A DNA stretch of 64,000 nucleotides from positions 1 to 64,000 of the forward strand of contig NZ_JAHHPP010000247.1 of assembly GCF_024606265.1 (NCBI RefSeq), given 5' to 3'. The notes under the pieces are model-generated. The model was given only the letters and a program-made list of their open reading frames with translations. It did no database searches and had not been told where the DNA came from. Positions 1 through 8,202 of this stretch are shown piece after piece. Each line of letters starts with the position of its first letter. The first letter of the stretch is position 1. The stretch comes from Endozoicomonas sp. SESOKO1. GTDB taxonomy: Bacteria > Pseudomonadota > Gammaproteobacteria > Pseudomonadales > Endozoicomonadaceae. A program made the translations under genes and the position numbers.

Positions 1-102
1 ATAAAAAGAAATTGACAAAGGTGTAATTGGCAAGAACGTTGTTTCATAACCTAGAGTTAAAGAAGCAACTTAACGGATATTCAAAATGACAGGGAGTCAC
101 TA

Positions 103-951
103 ATGAGTACCCCCATTATTAGCAGCGCGGATCCCTCCGGCAGTAAATCCGGATCAAATCAACCCAAAATCATCACCTTGAATGATGACAGGATTACTTC
201 ACTCCGGGCTGCAGGATATAGCGATGCCCAGATTCAGGCCCTGTTATCCATGGCTGACCCGGATGATCAGGGTAACTCGCTGACCCCCACCCACTTCTAT
301 TCGGTGAATAAGCAGACACTGAATTCTCTTAAATATACGGGGCAGCTTAATGAAGCGGCAAAGCAGCTGGTCTATCTACAGGCACCTGTTGCACTGGTTC
401 AGGAGGTCAGTAATCCGGCGAACTGGAATGGCGATAATTACATAGGTCCCGGAGCGTCACAAATTAATGCGTACTTGTTGGGCGAACCAGTGGATTTCAC
501 CAAACCCAGCCTGGATGCCCTGATTATGGGCGTGCTGACTGCCCGGGCAGATATTCTCCAGACACAGCTGGAAGAACAGATAGAATCCATCAACCAGAAA
601 AATGATTTACTGGAAGAAGCCAATGCGTATCTGGCAAAAGCCAAGGAAAAAAAGGCGGCGGCAGGAACGTCAGGCACTTCTACGATGACACAGGATATGG
701 TTGATTTCTGGAAGCAGATGGGTGCTCAGACCGACCGAAGCGGTAATGATGATACTCATAACTCTGCCGAGTGGGAAGCCAATATTGAGCATTTGAAATC
801 AAAAATTGAATCATTGACCAGTCAATCACAATTGGAAACCACCAAGCTTCAACAGACTATTAATAAATACAACCAGACATTTGAAATGCTCTCTAATTTT
901 ATCAACAAGTACTTTCAGTCCATAAGTACTATTATTCAAAATATGCGTTAA
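103..951 (+). CDS. T3SS needle-tip/filament-position secreted protein (LcrV/EspA/SseB slot)
   Basis: The 282-residue protein has no membrane segment. The N-terminus is rich in Ser, Pro and Gly, as expected for an early secreted substrate. A long predicted coiled coil spans about residues 145-190, and a heptad-like amphipathic helix ends the protein (about 225-282). Residues 34-60 carry a motif (LRAAGYSDAQIQ...ADPDD...SL) that recurs in the two translocators downstream. The order tip, SycD-like chaperone, large translocator, small translocator matches lcrV-lcrH-yopB-yopD and sseB-sscA-sseC-sseD. Function is assigned from position and architecture; I see no clear sequence match to LcrV. An AGGGAG ribosome binding site lies 8 bases before the ATG. 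It could instead be a non-tip secreted effector. Confidence 0.6.
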   Translation: MSTPIISSADPSGSKSGSNQPKIITLNDDRITSLRAAGYSDAQIQALLSMADPDDQGNSLTPTHFYSVNKQTLNSLKYTGQLNEAAKQLVYLQAPVALVQEVSNPANWNGDNYIGPGASQINAYLLGEPVDFTKPSLDALIMGVLTARADILQTQLEEQIESINQKNDLLEEANAYLAKAKEKKAAAGTSGTSTMTQDMVDFWKQMGAQTDRSGNDDTHNSAEWEANIEHLKSKIESLTSQSQLETTKLQQTINKYNQTFEMLSNFINKYFQSISTIIQNMR

Positions 952-969
952 CTCATGGAGGAGTCACAC

Positions 970-1443
970 GTGAATAATGAAGATCTGAATTATGAAGGTG
1001 CAGAACTTGAAGATAAGCTTCTTAATTTCTTCGGTGAGGGTGGGACCTTCAAAGATTTGAAAAACATGAGTGATGATGCCATGGAAGCAATATACTCAGT
1101 TGCCTATAACCTTTATCAGGGAGGGAAGTACGAAGAAGCAACAAAAGTTTTTCAATTCTTGTGTTTTTATGACCATTTCAATCGTAAATATTTCCTTGGA
1201 TTGGGTGCATGTCAACAAATGCAGAAACAATATGACAGCGCAATTGAGATCTTCTCATTTGCCACCCTTCTGGATTCTGATGATCCCCGCCCAATGATGT
1301 ATATCGGTGATTGCCATCTGGCGAAAGGTGACAGGGAAAATGCCCAGATTTCCTATGAGACCTCCATTGATTGGGCCGGCGATAGCCCGGAGTATGCCAG
1401 GGATCTGGAGCGTGCCAAAAATATGCTGGAAAATCTGAAATAG
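970..1443 (+). CDS. SycD/LcrH/SscA-type TPR chaperone of the translocators
   Basis: A class II T3SS chaperone keeps the pore-forming translocators soluble in the cytoplasm before secretion. The protein is acidic, about 157 residues and made of three TPR-like helical hairpins; the repeat texture is visible in YNLYQGGKYEEATKVFQFL, then FLGLGACQQMQKQYDSAIE, then MYIGDCHLAKGDRENAQ. Length and repeat number match LcrH (168 residues). I chose the GTG at 970 because GGAGGAG lies 6 bases upstream; the in-frame ATG at 955 has no ribosome binding site. It sits directly before the large translocator gene, as in Yersinia and in Salmonella SPI-2. Confidence 0.88.
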   Translation: MNNEDLNYEGAELEDKLLNFFGEGGTFKDLKNMSDDAMEAIYSVAYNLYQGGKYEEATKVFQFLCFYDHFNRKYFLGLGACQQMQKQYDSAIEIFSFATLLDSDDPRPMMYIGDCHLAKGDRENAQISYETSIDWAGDSPEYARDLERAKNMLENLK

Positions 1444-1459
1444 GCCAGGGAGTATCAGA

Positions 1460-3106
1460 ATGCAGAATATCCAACAGGGAACTCATTCGGCGGGCCAGAT
1501 ACCGGGTCAGGCGGGTATAGACCCTTCACTCCCGCAGCAACAGACCGAACAGCTTGAGCAAAACGAAAGTATCAGTCGTGGCTACCCGGAGCACAACACG
1601 GTATCGACCAAAGAGGTACAAGAGAACCTTGCCCCTCCCATTAAGCCGCTGCATAGCCTGGATGTTCCTGCAAAAGGCTCGGATTTTCCTTCTGAAAAAG
1701 TTCTCAAGGAACTCTCTGTTTTTTTAGAAATCCAGAAGCTTGGCAAAATGGACCCTGAAGCCGTAAAGCTTGGCCTGGCTGCTGAGGCAGCTGTTGAACA
1801 AGGTGGTTCGGATTATATGGCTCTGCTCACCGGTGATCTGGAATCCTTTACCGAGGGGCCGGGGGGGCGGCCAGATCCACTGGCTGGCCATATCAGCTCT
1901 ATGCAGAGCAACAGGGATCACCTGTTGTCCATGGGATACAGTAAAGACCTGGTTGATGGAATGCTGAAACTGGCAGATCCGAGTGATCCGGATAATTCTC
2001 TGAAGGCTATGCATTCATTCTCCGCCCGAGTGGGTGGCAAACTGGCCGGTGATGACTCCCTGGGGCAGCTGAGTGACCTTTTTGCCGACACTTTCAATAA
2101 GGTTGCCAACCTTGAGGGTGGGCCTGCTGATCTTCATAAGGGATTGCAGGCTGAACTGAAGGCCCTTAATGCAACATTCCTGGATTCAAAAAAAGTTCTT
2201 GATGTAGATGCTGCAACGCAAATGCTGATGCAAATTCAGACCAAGTTGCAGGATAGCCGTCTGGTATTCAACCAGGAAAATATCAAAATTAATGAGCAAC
2301 AGCGACAGCAGATTTCAGAAAAACGGCTGGCAAAGATCGCCGATTCTATTGAAAAAGCGAAAGAAGCCAAAGAGTCAGGAGTGATCAGTAAAATATTCGG
2401 TTATATCGCTGTCGCTATCCTGGCGATTGTTATGGTTGTTATGTTTGCTACAGGAGTTGGTTCGCCCGCAGCCATGGCGCTGATGACTGCCTGTCTGGCC
2501 CTGACCACGCTGATGACTGTTTCCTCTGAAACCGGTGACTGGATGAATAAGGGCGTTGCCGCAATGTTCGAGGCATTTGGATCGGATGAAGACAAGGCAG
2601 AGATTGGCGCGATGGTGTTTTGGTCGGCTGTTATCATTGCATTGAGTATTGGTGGCGCGGTTGCCGGATCAAGTGCCAGTGCTGCGTCTACAGCGGCCAA
2701 TGCGACAGCCCAGGGTACCGCTGCGGCGGCTGGTGGTGCATCCAGTGCAGCGACAGTTACCGCCTCGGCAACCACGGCGGCAACGGCGACAGCCAAGACA
2801 GCCAAGTTGGCTGCGATGGCCTCTCGCTTTACCCAGATTGGCAGGGCTACCGGTGGGGGGGCCATGATTGCTGATGGTTCGGCCAGCGCTCACAGTGTCA
2901 CCATGAATTATGAGGCTGATATGTTAAGAGCCGAGGCGAAAGAGCTGTATGCCTGGATGCTGGCCAATCAGCACATTATCGATAACATGACTGAGGATAT
3001 CCGTAAGGTTATTGAGGATATGCAGCAGGTGTGGCAAGTCATGACCGGCATGATGAAAGACAACCACGAAACGATGACCAAGCTCAATGGCTCCCTTAAA
3101 GGATAA
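1460..3106 (+). CDS. sctE: T3SS large translocator, YopB/SseC/IpaB-like (SctE)
   Basis: This is the hydrophobic translocator expected to insert in the host membrane and form the translocation pore with SctB. It has 548 residues. A long hydrophilic, coiled-coil-rich N-terminal half is followed by three hydrophobic segments near residues 314-333, 335-355 and 384-403, then an Ala/Thr/Ser-rich stretch (about 403-450) and a C-terminal amphipathic helix region. The clustered central hydrophobic helices are the family hallmark. Residues about 152-181 carry the motif also found in the genes before and after (LLSMGYSKDLVDGMLKLADP). An AGGGAG site precedes the ATG, which follows the chaperone gene by 16 bases. 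Two 7-base G runs (1861-1867 and around 2855) lie in the frame and are intact here. Confidence 0.85.
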   Translation: MQNIQQGTHSAGQIPGQAGIDPSLPQQQTEQLEQNESISRGYPEHNTVSTKEVQENLAPPIKPLHSLDVPAKGSDFPSEKVLKELSVFLEIQKLGKMDPEAVKLGLAAEAAVEQGGSDYMALLTGDLESFTEGPGGRPDPLAGHISSMQSNRDHLLSMGYSKDLVDGMLKLADPSDPDNSLKAMHSFSARVGGKLAGDDSLGQLSDLFADTFNKVANLEGGPADLHKGLQAELKALNATFLDSKKVLDVDAATQMLMQIQTKLQDSRLVFNQENIKINEQQRQQISEKRLAKIADSIEKAKEAKESGVISKIFGYIAVAILAIVMVVMFATGVGSPAAMALMTACLALTTLMTVSSETGDWMNKGVAAMFEAFGSDEDKAEIGAMVFWSAVIIALSIGGAVAGSSASAASTAANATAQGTAAAAGGASSAATVTASATTAATATAKTAKLAAMASRFTQIGRATGGGAMIADGSASAHSVTMNYEADMLRAEAKELYAWMLANQHIIDNMTEDIRKVIEDMQQVWQVMTGMMKDNHETMTKLNGSLKG

Positions 3107-3153
3107 TGAATTAACGTTCTTTTACCTTGATAAGTAATACATGGAGGTAACTT

Positions 3154-4686
3154 ATGGCTGAGGGGATTTCTGGTGCAGACCGGGCGGCACATAGTGCCAA
3201 TATGCAGATGCTCCTTGATAAACCTGCGGCATCTGAAGCAAAGAAAGCGGCAATCAAGAAAGGCGATATTGACTTTCAGCAGGAGAGCGTCCGCCTTGCC
3301 TCAACCAAACATGCTAAATCCGAGGTTTTGAATGATCTTAATAAAGCAGGTCAACAGGCAAAGCCGTCACTGGCCTCACCCGATGATCTGTCACCGAATC
3401 AAATGACCAATGCCAGTAAAACACTGGCTACTTTGTCCAAGTCAACCGATGAGGCCATGGGGTCAACCAAACAGCTGTTCACTAATATCCAGAATGGCAC
3501 GGTGACCAATGGAGAAAGCGCCAAGCTGAAATCGCAGGCGGCGTTTCTCGATGGTGCCGCTTCGCACATGCAGTTGCTCTCCGGCAAAGGTGTGGAAACC
3601 TCTGCAGGAAAGCGGGAAGTGCTGGCCGGTATGGGTGGCTTTCAGAAGACTCAGCTGGATAACCTGGAAAAGCTGTCAACCTCTAAAGATATCCAGACAT
3701 TTCTGGCCAACCAGCATGGAGGGGCAAAAGGTCTGGATCAGAAAACGGCAATCCTGAGGTCCCTGGGCTTCACTGACAGCCAGATCAAAACGATGATATC
3801 TCTTGCGCCTCCGGATACTGACGGCAGCCGTCTGGATATGATGCGCTCAGCAGGTTCTGATGCTAAAGCCGTTCTGCAGGCGCTGGGCTTTGGTGCCGAC
3901 GTGGCCAAGGGGCTGTCGGCATTACTGGCAGGCAAACATGGTCAGCTCGGTAGTCCAGAGCAAAAGCAGCTTTTGGCCAAAATGGGCTTCAGTGAGCAGG
4001 AAATAGAGGTCATTGTTCAAGCCAGCAACCCAGCTTCATTAAAGAACCAGTCTGCCCTGATGCGCAATGCTCCCCAAGGGCTTTCACAATTTCTAATGAA
4101 CAGCAGCAAGGGAATGAACCTGCTTGCTGCTGGCCAATCCTTCGCGGATATGAAAATACTTGAGCAGATGGTGGATATCTTTGCCGTGATGGAGCTGCTG
4201 TTCAAAATGAGTGCAAACCAACGTGCCTCCGCCAGGGAGTCCCGTTCCATTGAGCAACAGTCAGCAAAAAATGAGATTCTGAATCAGGCGGAAGAAATGA
4301 AGAATGCTGCCCTGATGACCGCCATTGGTGGCTGGGTCAGTGCTGGTACCAAGATTGTTTCTGGTGGTGTCCAGGTCGGTATGTCTGTCAAAGCCGGTGG
4401 ACTGGACCAGGGGAATATGCAACGGCAGGTAGCGCTTGGGAATGGTCTTTCCCAGATGATCGGTGCGAGCGGTGATGCGGTCAAGGCTGGTACAGACTAT
4501 AAGGCAGGCATGCATCAGGCGCAAGGCAAATTACACGAGGCAAACCAGAGAATGGCTGAGCATGCTACACAGTCTGATACTGAGTTTATGAACCTCCATC
4601 AGGATATGGTGAAAACGGTGATCAGCAAGATGGATGAGATCATCCGCTCATGGTTTGAAACACTCAAATCGACAACGAGAGCCTGA
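3154..4686 (+). CDS. sctB: T3SS small translocator, YopD/SseD/EspB-like (SctB), with internal helical repeats
   Basis: This is the predicted partner of SctE in the translocation pore. At 510 residues it is longer than YopD (about 300). The C-terminal third fits the family: a helix around 330-370 with a MKILEQMVDIFAVMELLF core, a basic/Gln linker, a moderately hydrophobic Gly/Ala segment near 385-410 and a terminal amphipathic coiled coil. The middle (residues about 155-305) holds four degenerate copies of a helical motif that starts like VLxxMGF/ILRSLGF/VLQALGF/LLAKMGF, about 34-44 residues apart. Copies 2 and 4 also carry the A-x-P/N-P ending seen in the two other secreted proteins. GGAGG lies 8 bases before the ATG. 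A strong terminator follows the gene. Confidence 0.75.
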   Translation: MAEGISGADRAAHSANMQMLLDKPAASEAKKAAIKKGDIDFQQESVRLASTKHAKSEVLNDLNKAGQQAKPSLASPDDLSPNQMTNASKTLATLSKSTDEAMGSTKQLFTNIQNGTVTNGESAKLKSQAAFLDGAASHMQLLSGKGVETSAGKREVLAGMGGFQKTQLDNLEKLSTSKDIQTFLANQHGGAKGLDQKTAILRSLGFTDSQIKTMISLAPPDTDGSRLDMMRSAGSDAKAVLQALGFGADVAKGLSALLAGKHGQLGSPEQKQLLAKMGFSEQEIEVIVQASNPASLKNQSALMRNAPQGLSQFLMNSSKGMNLLAAGQSFADMKILEQMVDIFAVMELLFKMSANQRASARESRSIEQQSAKNEILNQAEEMKNAALMTAIGGWVSAGTKIVSGGVQVGMSVKAGGLDQGNMQRQVALGNGLSQMIGASGDAVKAGTDYKAGMHQAQGKLHEANQRMAEHATQSDTEFMNLHQDMVKTVISKMDEIIRSWFETLKSTTRA

Positions 4687-4747
4687 TCAAAGTTTAATCA
4701 TTTGATCTTGATGACAAGGTAATCAAAGGACGTGGTTTATAAGATGT

Positions 4748-4775
4748 AGCCAACCCTGCGGGTTGGCTTTTTCTT
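4748..4775 (+). terminator. Rho-independent terminator between sctB and sctW
   Basis: A perfect 9-bp stem AGCCAACCC (4748-4756) pairs with GGGTTGGCT (4760-4768) around a 3-base loop and is followed by TTTTCTT. It ends only about 15 bases before the sctW start codon, so sctW must depend on read-through or on a promoter within the short spacer upstream. Confidence 0.85.
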
Positions 4776-4790
4776 GTAGAGAGGGAAAAC

Positions 4791-7118
4791 ATGGGTAATC
4801 CACTTGGAGGAATACAAGCCTCAGCTGTGACGCAGCAGTTGCAGGCGCCTGGGGCAGCTGCCGAGAGTGCAGCTGGCAAGGCAGGGAAATTGTCAACCGG
4901 GCAGGATGTACGAGTCTCCAATACACCATCGTTGCTTGCCAAAAGTGCCGAGGCTGCGGAAGAGCTCACTTTTGCGAGAGCTAATTTCAAGACAAAAGAT
5001 GAAACTAAAACAACCAAAAGTAAATCGGACAGTGAGCGACAGCTTGAATTAATTAAAAAAATCAAGAATGTCGAGGAAGTTCCTGAAACAAGGGATTTCA
5101 AAAAACGTTTTCCTGAACAATCAAAACAGGATTATCAGCAAGAAGACTACCTTAAAGGAGCCAAAGAGGAGTTCAAGGACCCTTACCACCAGTATCTTGC
5201 GCTCTATGAGATCGCTGTTGAGTTTAAAGCTGATCCTGACGCCCTGCCCAAAGATGAAATTTTTAAAGCCATTGAGGCGCTTGAAAACGAGCATCCTCAG
5301 TATATTGAGATTGGCAGGGAAATCTCAAACGCTGCCGGTAAACTGGCTGAGGACTACCATCCTGATAAAACGCCGGATGAAATTCGTACGCAGGTATATG
5401 GTCATGTCAAGGATCATAAATCCCTCGCCGCAGCGTTTAAAGATCTGACTAATATCCAGCTGGATACCGATCCGGATAATAATCAGGTGGCTGCCGGTTT
5501 TGAGAATTCAGTAGATAGAAGACTCAGGTTTTTGAGTGGCGAGTTGAATTCCATGACGTCCACCACAGAAGACACTCACCTGCGCTCAGTGATTAACGAT
5601 ATGACGGCCCTGAAAAGGCTGGTGGGTATCCATGATAGCTGTATGGAAACACAAGGGGTGATGAGCAGGCCTCCGATTAATATTGAGCAATTTAATGGTC
5701 AGCAATATATGACCGGGGTTCTGGACCTGCTGGATAAACAGTTTGTGGTGGGGAGTGACTTTACCTCGTTGATGGATCAAATGGGGCTGGGTGAACAGAC
5801 TGTTCAGGTTAAAACGGTTTTCATCAATAAAACTGCGACCCTGATTCGTGAGATTCCGGAAGAAATTTTTGCTAATGAACAAGTTAAAGACAGTCTGGTG
5901 GCGGCTATCCAGGATGAACAGGACTCACTGGCTTTGGAAGAAGAAGGTGCCCTGAAGGCAGATGAAAACTATGGTAAAGGCGGAGAAACCGAAGTCTCGG
6001 AAGACACATTAAATAATTTTCTGGGAGCAAACCCTGTCTCAAGTAGCATCATTGATGATTTGGGCCGTGACTTCAAAGGGGTACAAGAAAAGAGTCCGGT
6101 TCCAGATTTTATGGCATCCCCCGGTATTCCCAATCTTGGTCAGGGGACTGAAGAGACGCAGCCTGTGGCAAAGGGTGAAACATCAACGACAGCAACTAAA
6201 GCCACCGCTGATCCGGCAACAGGCACCTCTCCTGAGGTGACTGCCAAAGGCGGCGCTAATGGGGCATCCGAAGTTACGGCAAAGGGCAGCTTTGATGGGC
6301 TATCCGATCAAGAGCTTATACAGAAACAGGATGAGTTACTGGATAAGGCCCGGAGCTTGCATCAACGCAAGGATACCAACTTTGTTTATGACAGCTCATT
6401 AACTGCATTGCAACATGCAGAGGGGAATAGTGATGTAGATATTATTGATGCGTTGCAAGCGGTCGCCAAACAACGAGGTAAAGCCTTTGCCAAGGATCTT
6501 AAAGTGGCTATTACACCCGCAGGCGAGGGGGATGAGTTGCGGCTTATTCCGCCAGATACCGATGCACTGAACGCGTGGTTAAAAACTCACCCTGATAAAA
6601 GTGTGAATGATCTGGTTCGCACGGCAATGGAAGTATTAAAAGAAGATCGTGGTCCGGATTTTGATCTTGATCAGTTAAATAAAGATCTTGCCAGCCTTAA
6701 ATCGACCATTGCTGAGTTAGATTCGAAAATAAAGGAAAGACCAGGTAAATCCTTTAAAGAAAGCTTGCATCCCCGCTTTAAAGAAGGGCCCTTCAGTGCT
6801 CGTTTGAAGTCGTTCTTTACCCATCCCTTTGACCCTATGGGTGAACCGAAAACACGCCCGTTGGGAACTGATATCTTTGACCAGCTGGAATACTCTCACA
6901 CATTCAGTATCAGGGCGGAGGAGAAAAGCCTGTCTGTTGAATCAACCTGGAATGAGCCTGACGGTGAGGGTGTTGCGAAGGATGTGCTGGTCGAGGCAAC
7001 CCTGGATGCAGCTGGAAACCAGGATGCAGATGATGGAATGACGGTTGAAGCAACATTTGAGGGTGCCAATGCGGGCGGAGATATTTCTGGTGAAACAGAT
7101 GTATCCGGGAAGATATGA
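4791..7118 (+). CDS. sctW: T3SS gatekeeper, YopN-TyeA-type (SctW), with a long C-terminal extension
   Basis: The gatekeeper controls the switch from translocator to effector secretion at the cytoplasmic face of the export gate. The 775-residue protein has a Ser/Ala/Gly-rich secretion-type N-terminus, then a YopN/SepL-like helical region (about 75-300, including FKDPYHQYLALYEI). A TyeA-like region follows (about 305-395: LLDKQFVVGSDFTSL, then LIREIPEEIFAN and an acidic helix). YopN plus TyeA is about 385 residues, so residues 396-775 are additional. They are acidic, include an EVTAKG repeat near 480-500 and have coiled-coil stretches around 505-670. A SycN-like chaperone gene follows, as expected for a YopN homologue. 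The role of the extension is unknown. Confidence 0.8.
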   Translation: MGNPLGGIQASAVTQQLQAPGAAAESAAGKAGKLSTGQDVRVSNTPSLLAKSAEAAEELTFARANFKTKDETKTTKSKSDSERQLELIKKIKNVEEVPETRDFKKRFPEQSKQDYQQEDYLKGAKEEFKDPYHQYLALYEIAVEFKADPDALPKDEIFKAIEALENEHPQYIEIGREISNAAGKLAEDYHPDKTPDEIRTQVYGHVKDHKSLAAAFKDLTNIQLDTDPDNNQVAAGFENSVDRRLRFLSGELNSMTSTTEDTHLRSVINDMTALKRLVGIHDSCMETQGVMSRPPINIEQFNGQQYMTGVLDLLDKQFVVGSDFTSLMDQMGLGEQTVQVKTVFINKTATLIREIPEEIFANEQVKDSLVAAIQDEQDSLALEEEGALKADENYGKGGETEVSEDTLNNFLGANPVSSSIIDDLGRDFKGVQEKSPVPDFMASPGIPNLGQGTEETQPVAKGETSTTATKATADPATGTSPEVTAKGGANGASEVTAKGSFDGLSDQELIQKQDELLDKARSLHQRKDTNFVYDSSLTALQHAEGNSDVDIIDALQAVAKQRGKAFAKDLKVAITPAGEGDELRLIPPDTDALNAWLKTHPDKSVNDLVRTAMEVLKEDRGPDFDLDQLNKDLASLKSTIAELDSKIKERPGKSFKESLHPRFKEGPFSARLKSFFTHPFDPMGEPKTRPLGTDIFDQLEYSHTFSIRAEEKSLSVESTWNEPDGEGVAKDVLVEATLDAAGNQDADDGMTVEATFEGANAGGDISGETDVSGKI

Positions 7119-7155
7119 ACCACCAGCGGGTGAAGTGAAAAGTTAAGGAGGACGG

Positions 7156-7524
7156 ATGGATTGGCGTAATAACGTAGTCTCTGAATTTGCTGAGGCCATG
7201 GGCATCAGGGGGTTCGATTTTGGCGATACCGGCGTTGCATGCTTTGAAATTGAAGGAGCTGGATCCTTTTACATGGAGCAAAAGGAAGAGGGTGTTTTGA
7301 TGTATCTGGCCCGGGAGATAGACCCCTTTAATAGTCTGCCAATTCTGGAAAGTGCACTGGCAGAGTGCCATTACAAAAGGAGCTTTCCCTATCCGTTACA
7401 GGTAGGCCTTCAGGAAAATCAACTGGTTATCTGTTTGTTTGTGGATGATTCTGATTTTAACCGCCCCAGTGTGGAGCGCGCTATGCAGTTTCTGATGAAC
7501 AAGGCAGATGGGCTAAAATTATAA
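7156..7524 (+). CDS. SycN-like chaperone of the gatekeeper
   Basis: The protein has 122 residues and the size and acidity of class I T3SS chaperones. Its pattern resembles Yersinia SycN, which helps hold YopN for regulated secretion: an N-terminal helix with DWRNNVVSEFAEAMGI, then strands ending in GSFYMEQKEEGVLMYLARE, and a C-terminal helix. It lies 37 bases after sctW with a strong AAGGAGG site 4 bases before the ATG, so the two are probably translated from one message. In Yersinia SycN works as a heterodimer with YscB; no second small chaperone is visible here, so it may act as a homodimer or pair with a product encoded elsewhere. Confidence 0.75.
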   Translation: MDWRNNVVSEFAEAMGIRGFDFGDTGVACFEIEGAGSFYMEQKEEGVLMYLAREIDPFNSLPILESALAECHYKRSFPYPLQVGLQENQLVICLFVDDSDFNRPSVERAMQFLMNKADGLKL

Positions 7525-7609
7525 GACAAAAAAATTAAGAATCTGTTTTTAAACAGGTAAGAGGATTTTAAGTACCTCAACCAATCAATAATGAATAGAG
7601 GTTACTATC

Positions 7610-8038
7610 ATGGCGGACAATATTATCAAGACCGGTGATCTGGCGGATAAAGCACTGGAAAAATCGCAGGAAGGCTTTGCCAATCCGGATCAACCAGACG
7701 ATGGGGCGGCAGGCCGCTTTGCGGAGTTGGTTGGCGAATCGCCAGATAGAGCCTCACAGGCGGCGAACGTTAAACCCATAGAATTGACTGCTAACCCTGA
7801 TGCTCCGGCCCTGACGCTGGGAGATAAGGTGCTTCAGGGAATGCAGGGGCTCAGGGATCATGTGGAAGGCAGGGCTGATCTGGTCAAGCAGCACCTGGCA
7901 CCTGGCGAAGCGATGGGGATGAAGGATATGTTCAAAACTCAGATGGCTATGACCAATCTGATGATTACTGAAGACTATATCGGGAAAATTGTCAGTAAAA
8001 GTACTCAGACGTTTGATACGCTGTTACGCAATCAGTAA
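7610..8038 (+). CDS. sctI: T3SS inner rod protein YscI/PrgJ/HrpB-like (SctI)
   Basis: SctI links the export gate to the needle inside the basal body. The protein has 142 residues. The N-terminal half is variable and Asp/Pro/Ala-rich. The C-terminal third carries the family signature, a long helix with an FKTQMAMTNLMI core that ends in SKSTQTFDTLLRNQ; terminal rod proteins of this family typically end in a similar TLLR-Q pattern. AGAGG lies about 8 bases before the ATG. It precedes sctJ, as yscI precedes yscJ in Yersinia, but a 164-base spacer with a strong hairpin separates them. Confidence 0.9.
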   Translation: MADNIIKTGDLADKALEKSQEGFANPDQPDDGAAGRFAELVGESPDRASQAANVKPIELTANPDAPALTLGDKVLQGMQGLRDHVEGRADLVKQHLAPGEAMGMKDMFKTQMAMTNLMITEDYIGKIVSKSTQTFDTLLRNQ

Positions 8039-8054
8039 ATATTATTTTTTTGTA

Positions 8055-8088
8055 AGCTGAAGAAAAATAAGGTAATTTTTCTTCAGCT
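8055..8088. repeat. Perfect 14-bp hairpin between sctI and sctJ
   Basis: AGCTGAAGAAAAAT (8055-8068) pairs exactly with ATTTTTCTTCAGCT (8075-8088) around a 6-base loop. No T-run follows on the plus strand, so it is not a standard terminator. Likely roles are a message-end stabiliser for the abundant upstream proteins or a processing site. Confidence 0.7.
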
Positions 8089-8202
8089 GTCATCATTGAC
8101 CCTCTCTTTTAAAACTATACTCTGTAAATCGTAATTTTTCTCTGCAACTGGCCGTTAAAAGAAATAGCAATAATATATTAACGTGCATAAGGTTGGCTCG
8201 TC

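Noticed and set aside
103..951. Naming the first gene lcrV
   Set aside because: Gene order fits, but no clear LcrV sequence pattern is visible; EspA/SseB-like or a new tip type are equally possible.
1861..1867. 7-base G runs in the large translocator as phase-variation tracts
   Set aside because: They are short, and the frame continues intact through them; expected occasionally by chance in a GC-rich stretch.
2401..2893. Ala- and Arg-rich open frames overlapping the translocator gene
   Set aside because: They arise from the Ala/Thr-rich GC-rich stretch of the translocator read in other frames; composition is unnatural and no ribosome binding sites exist.
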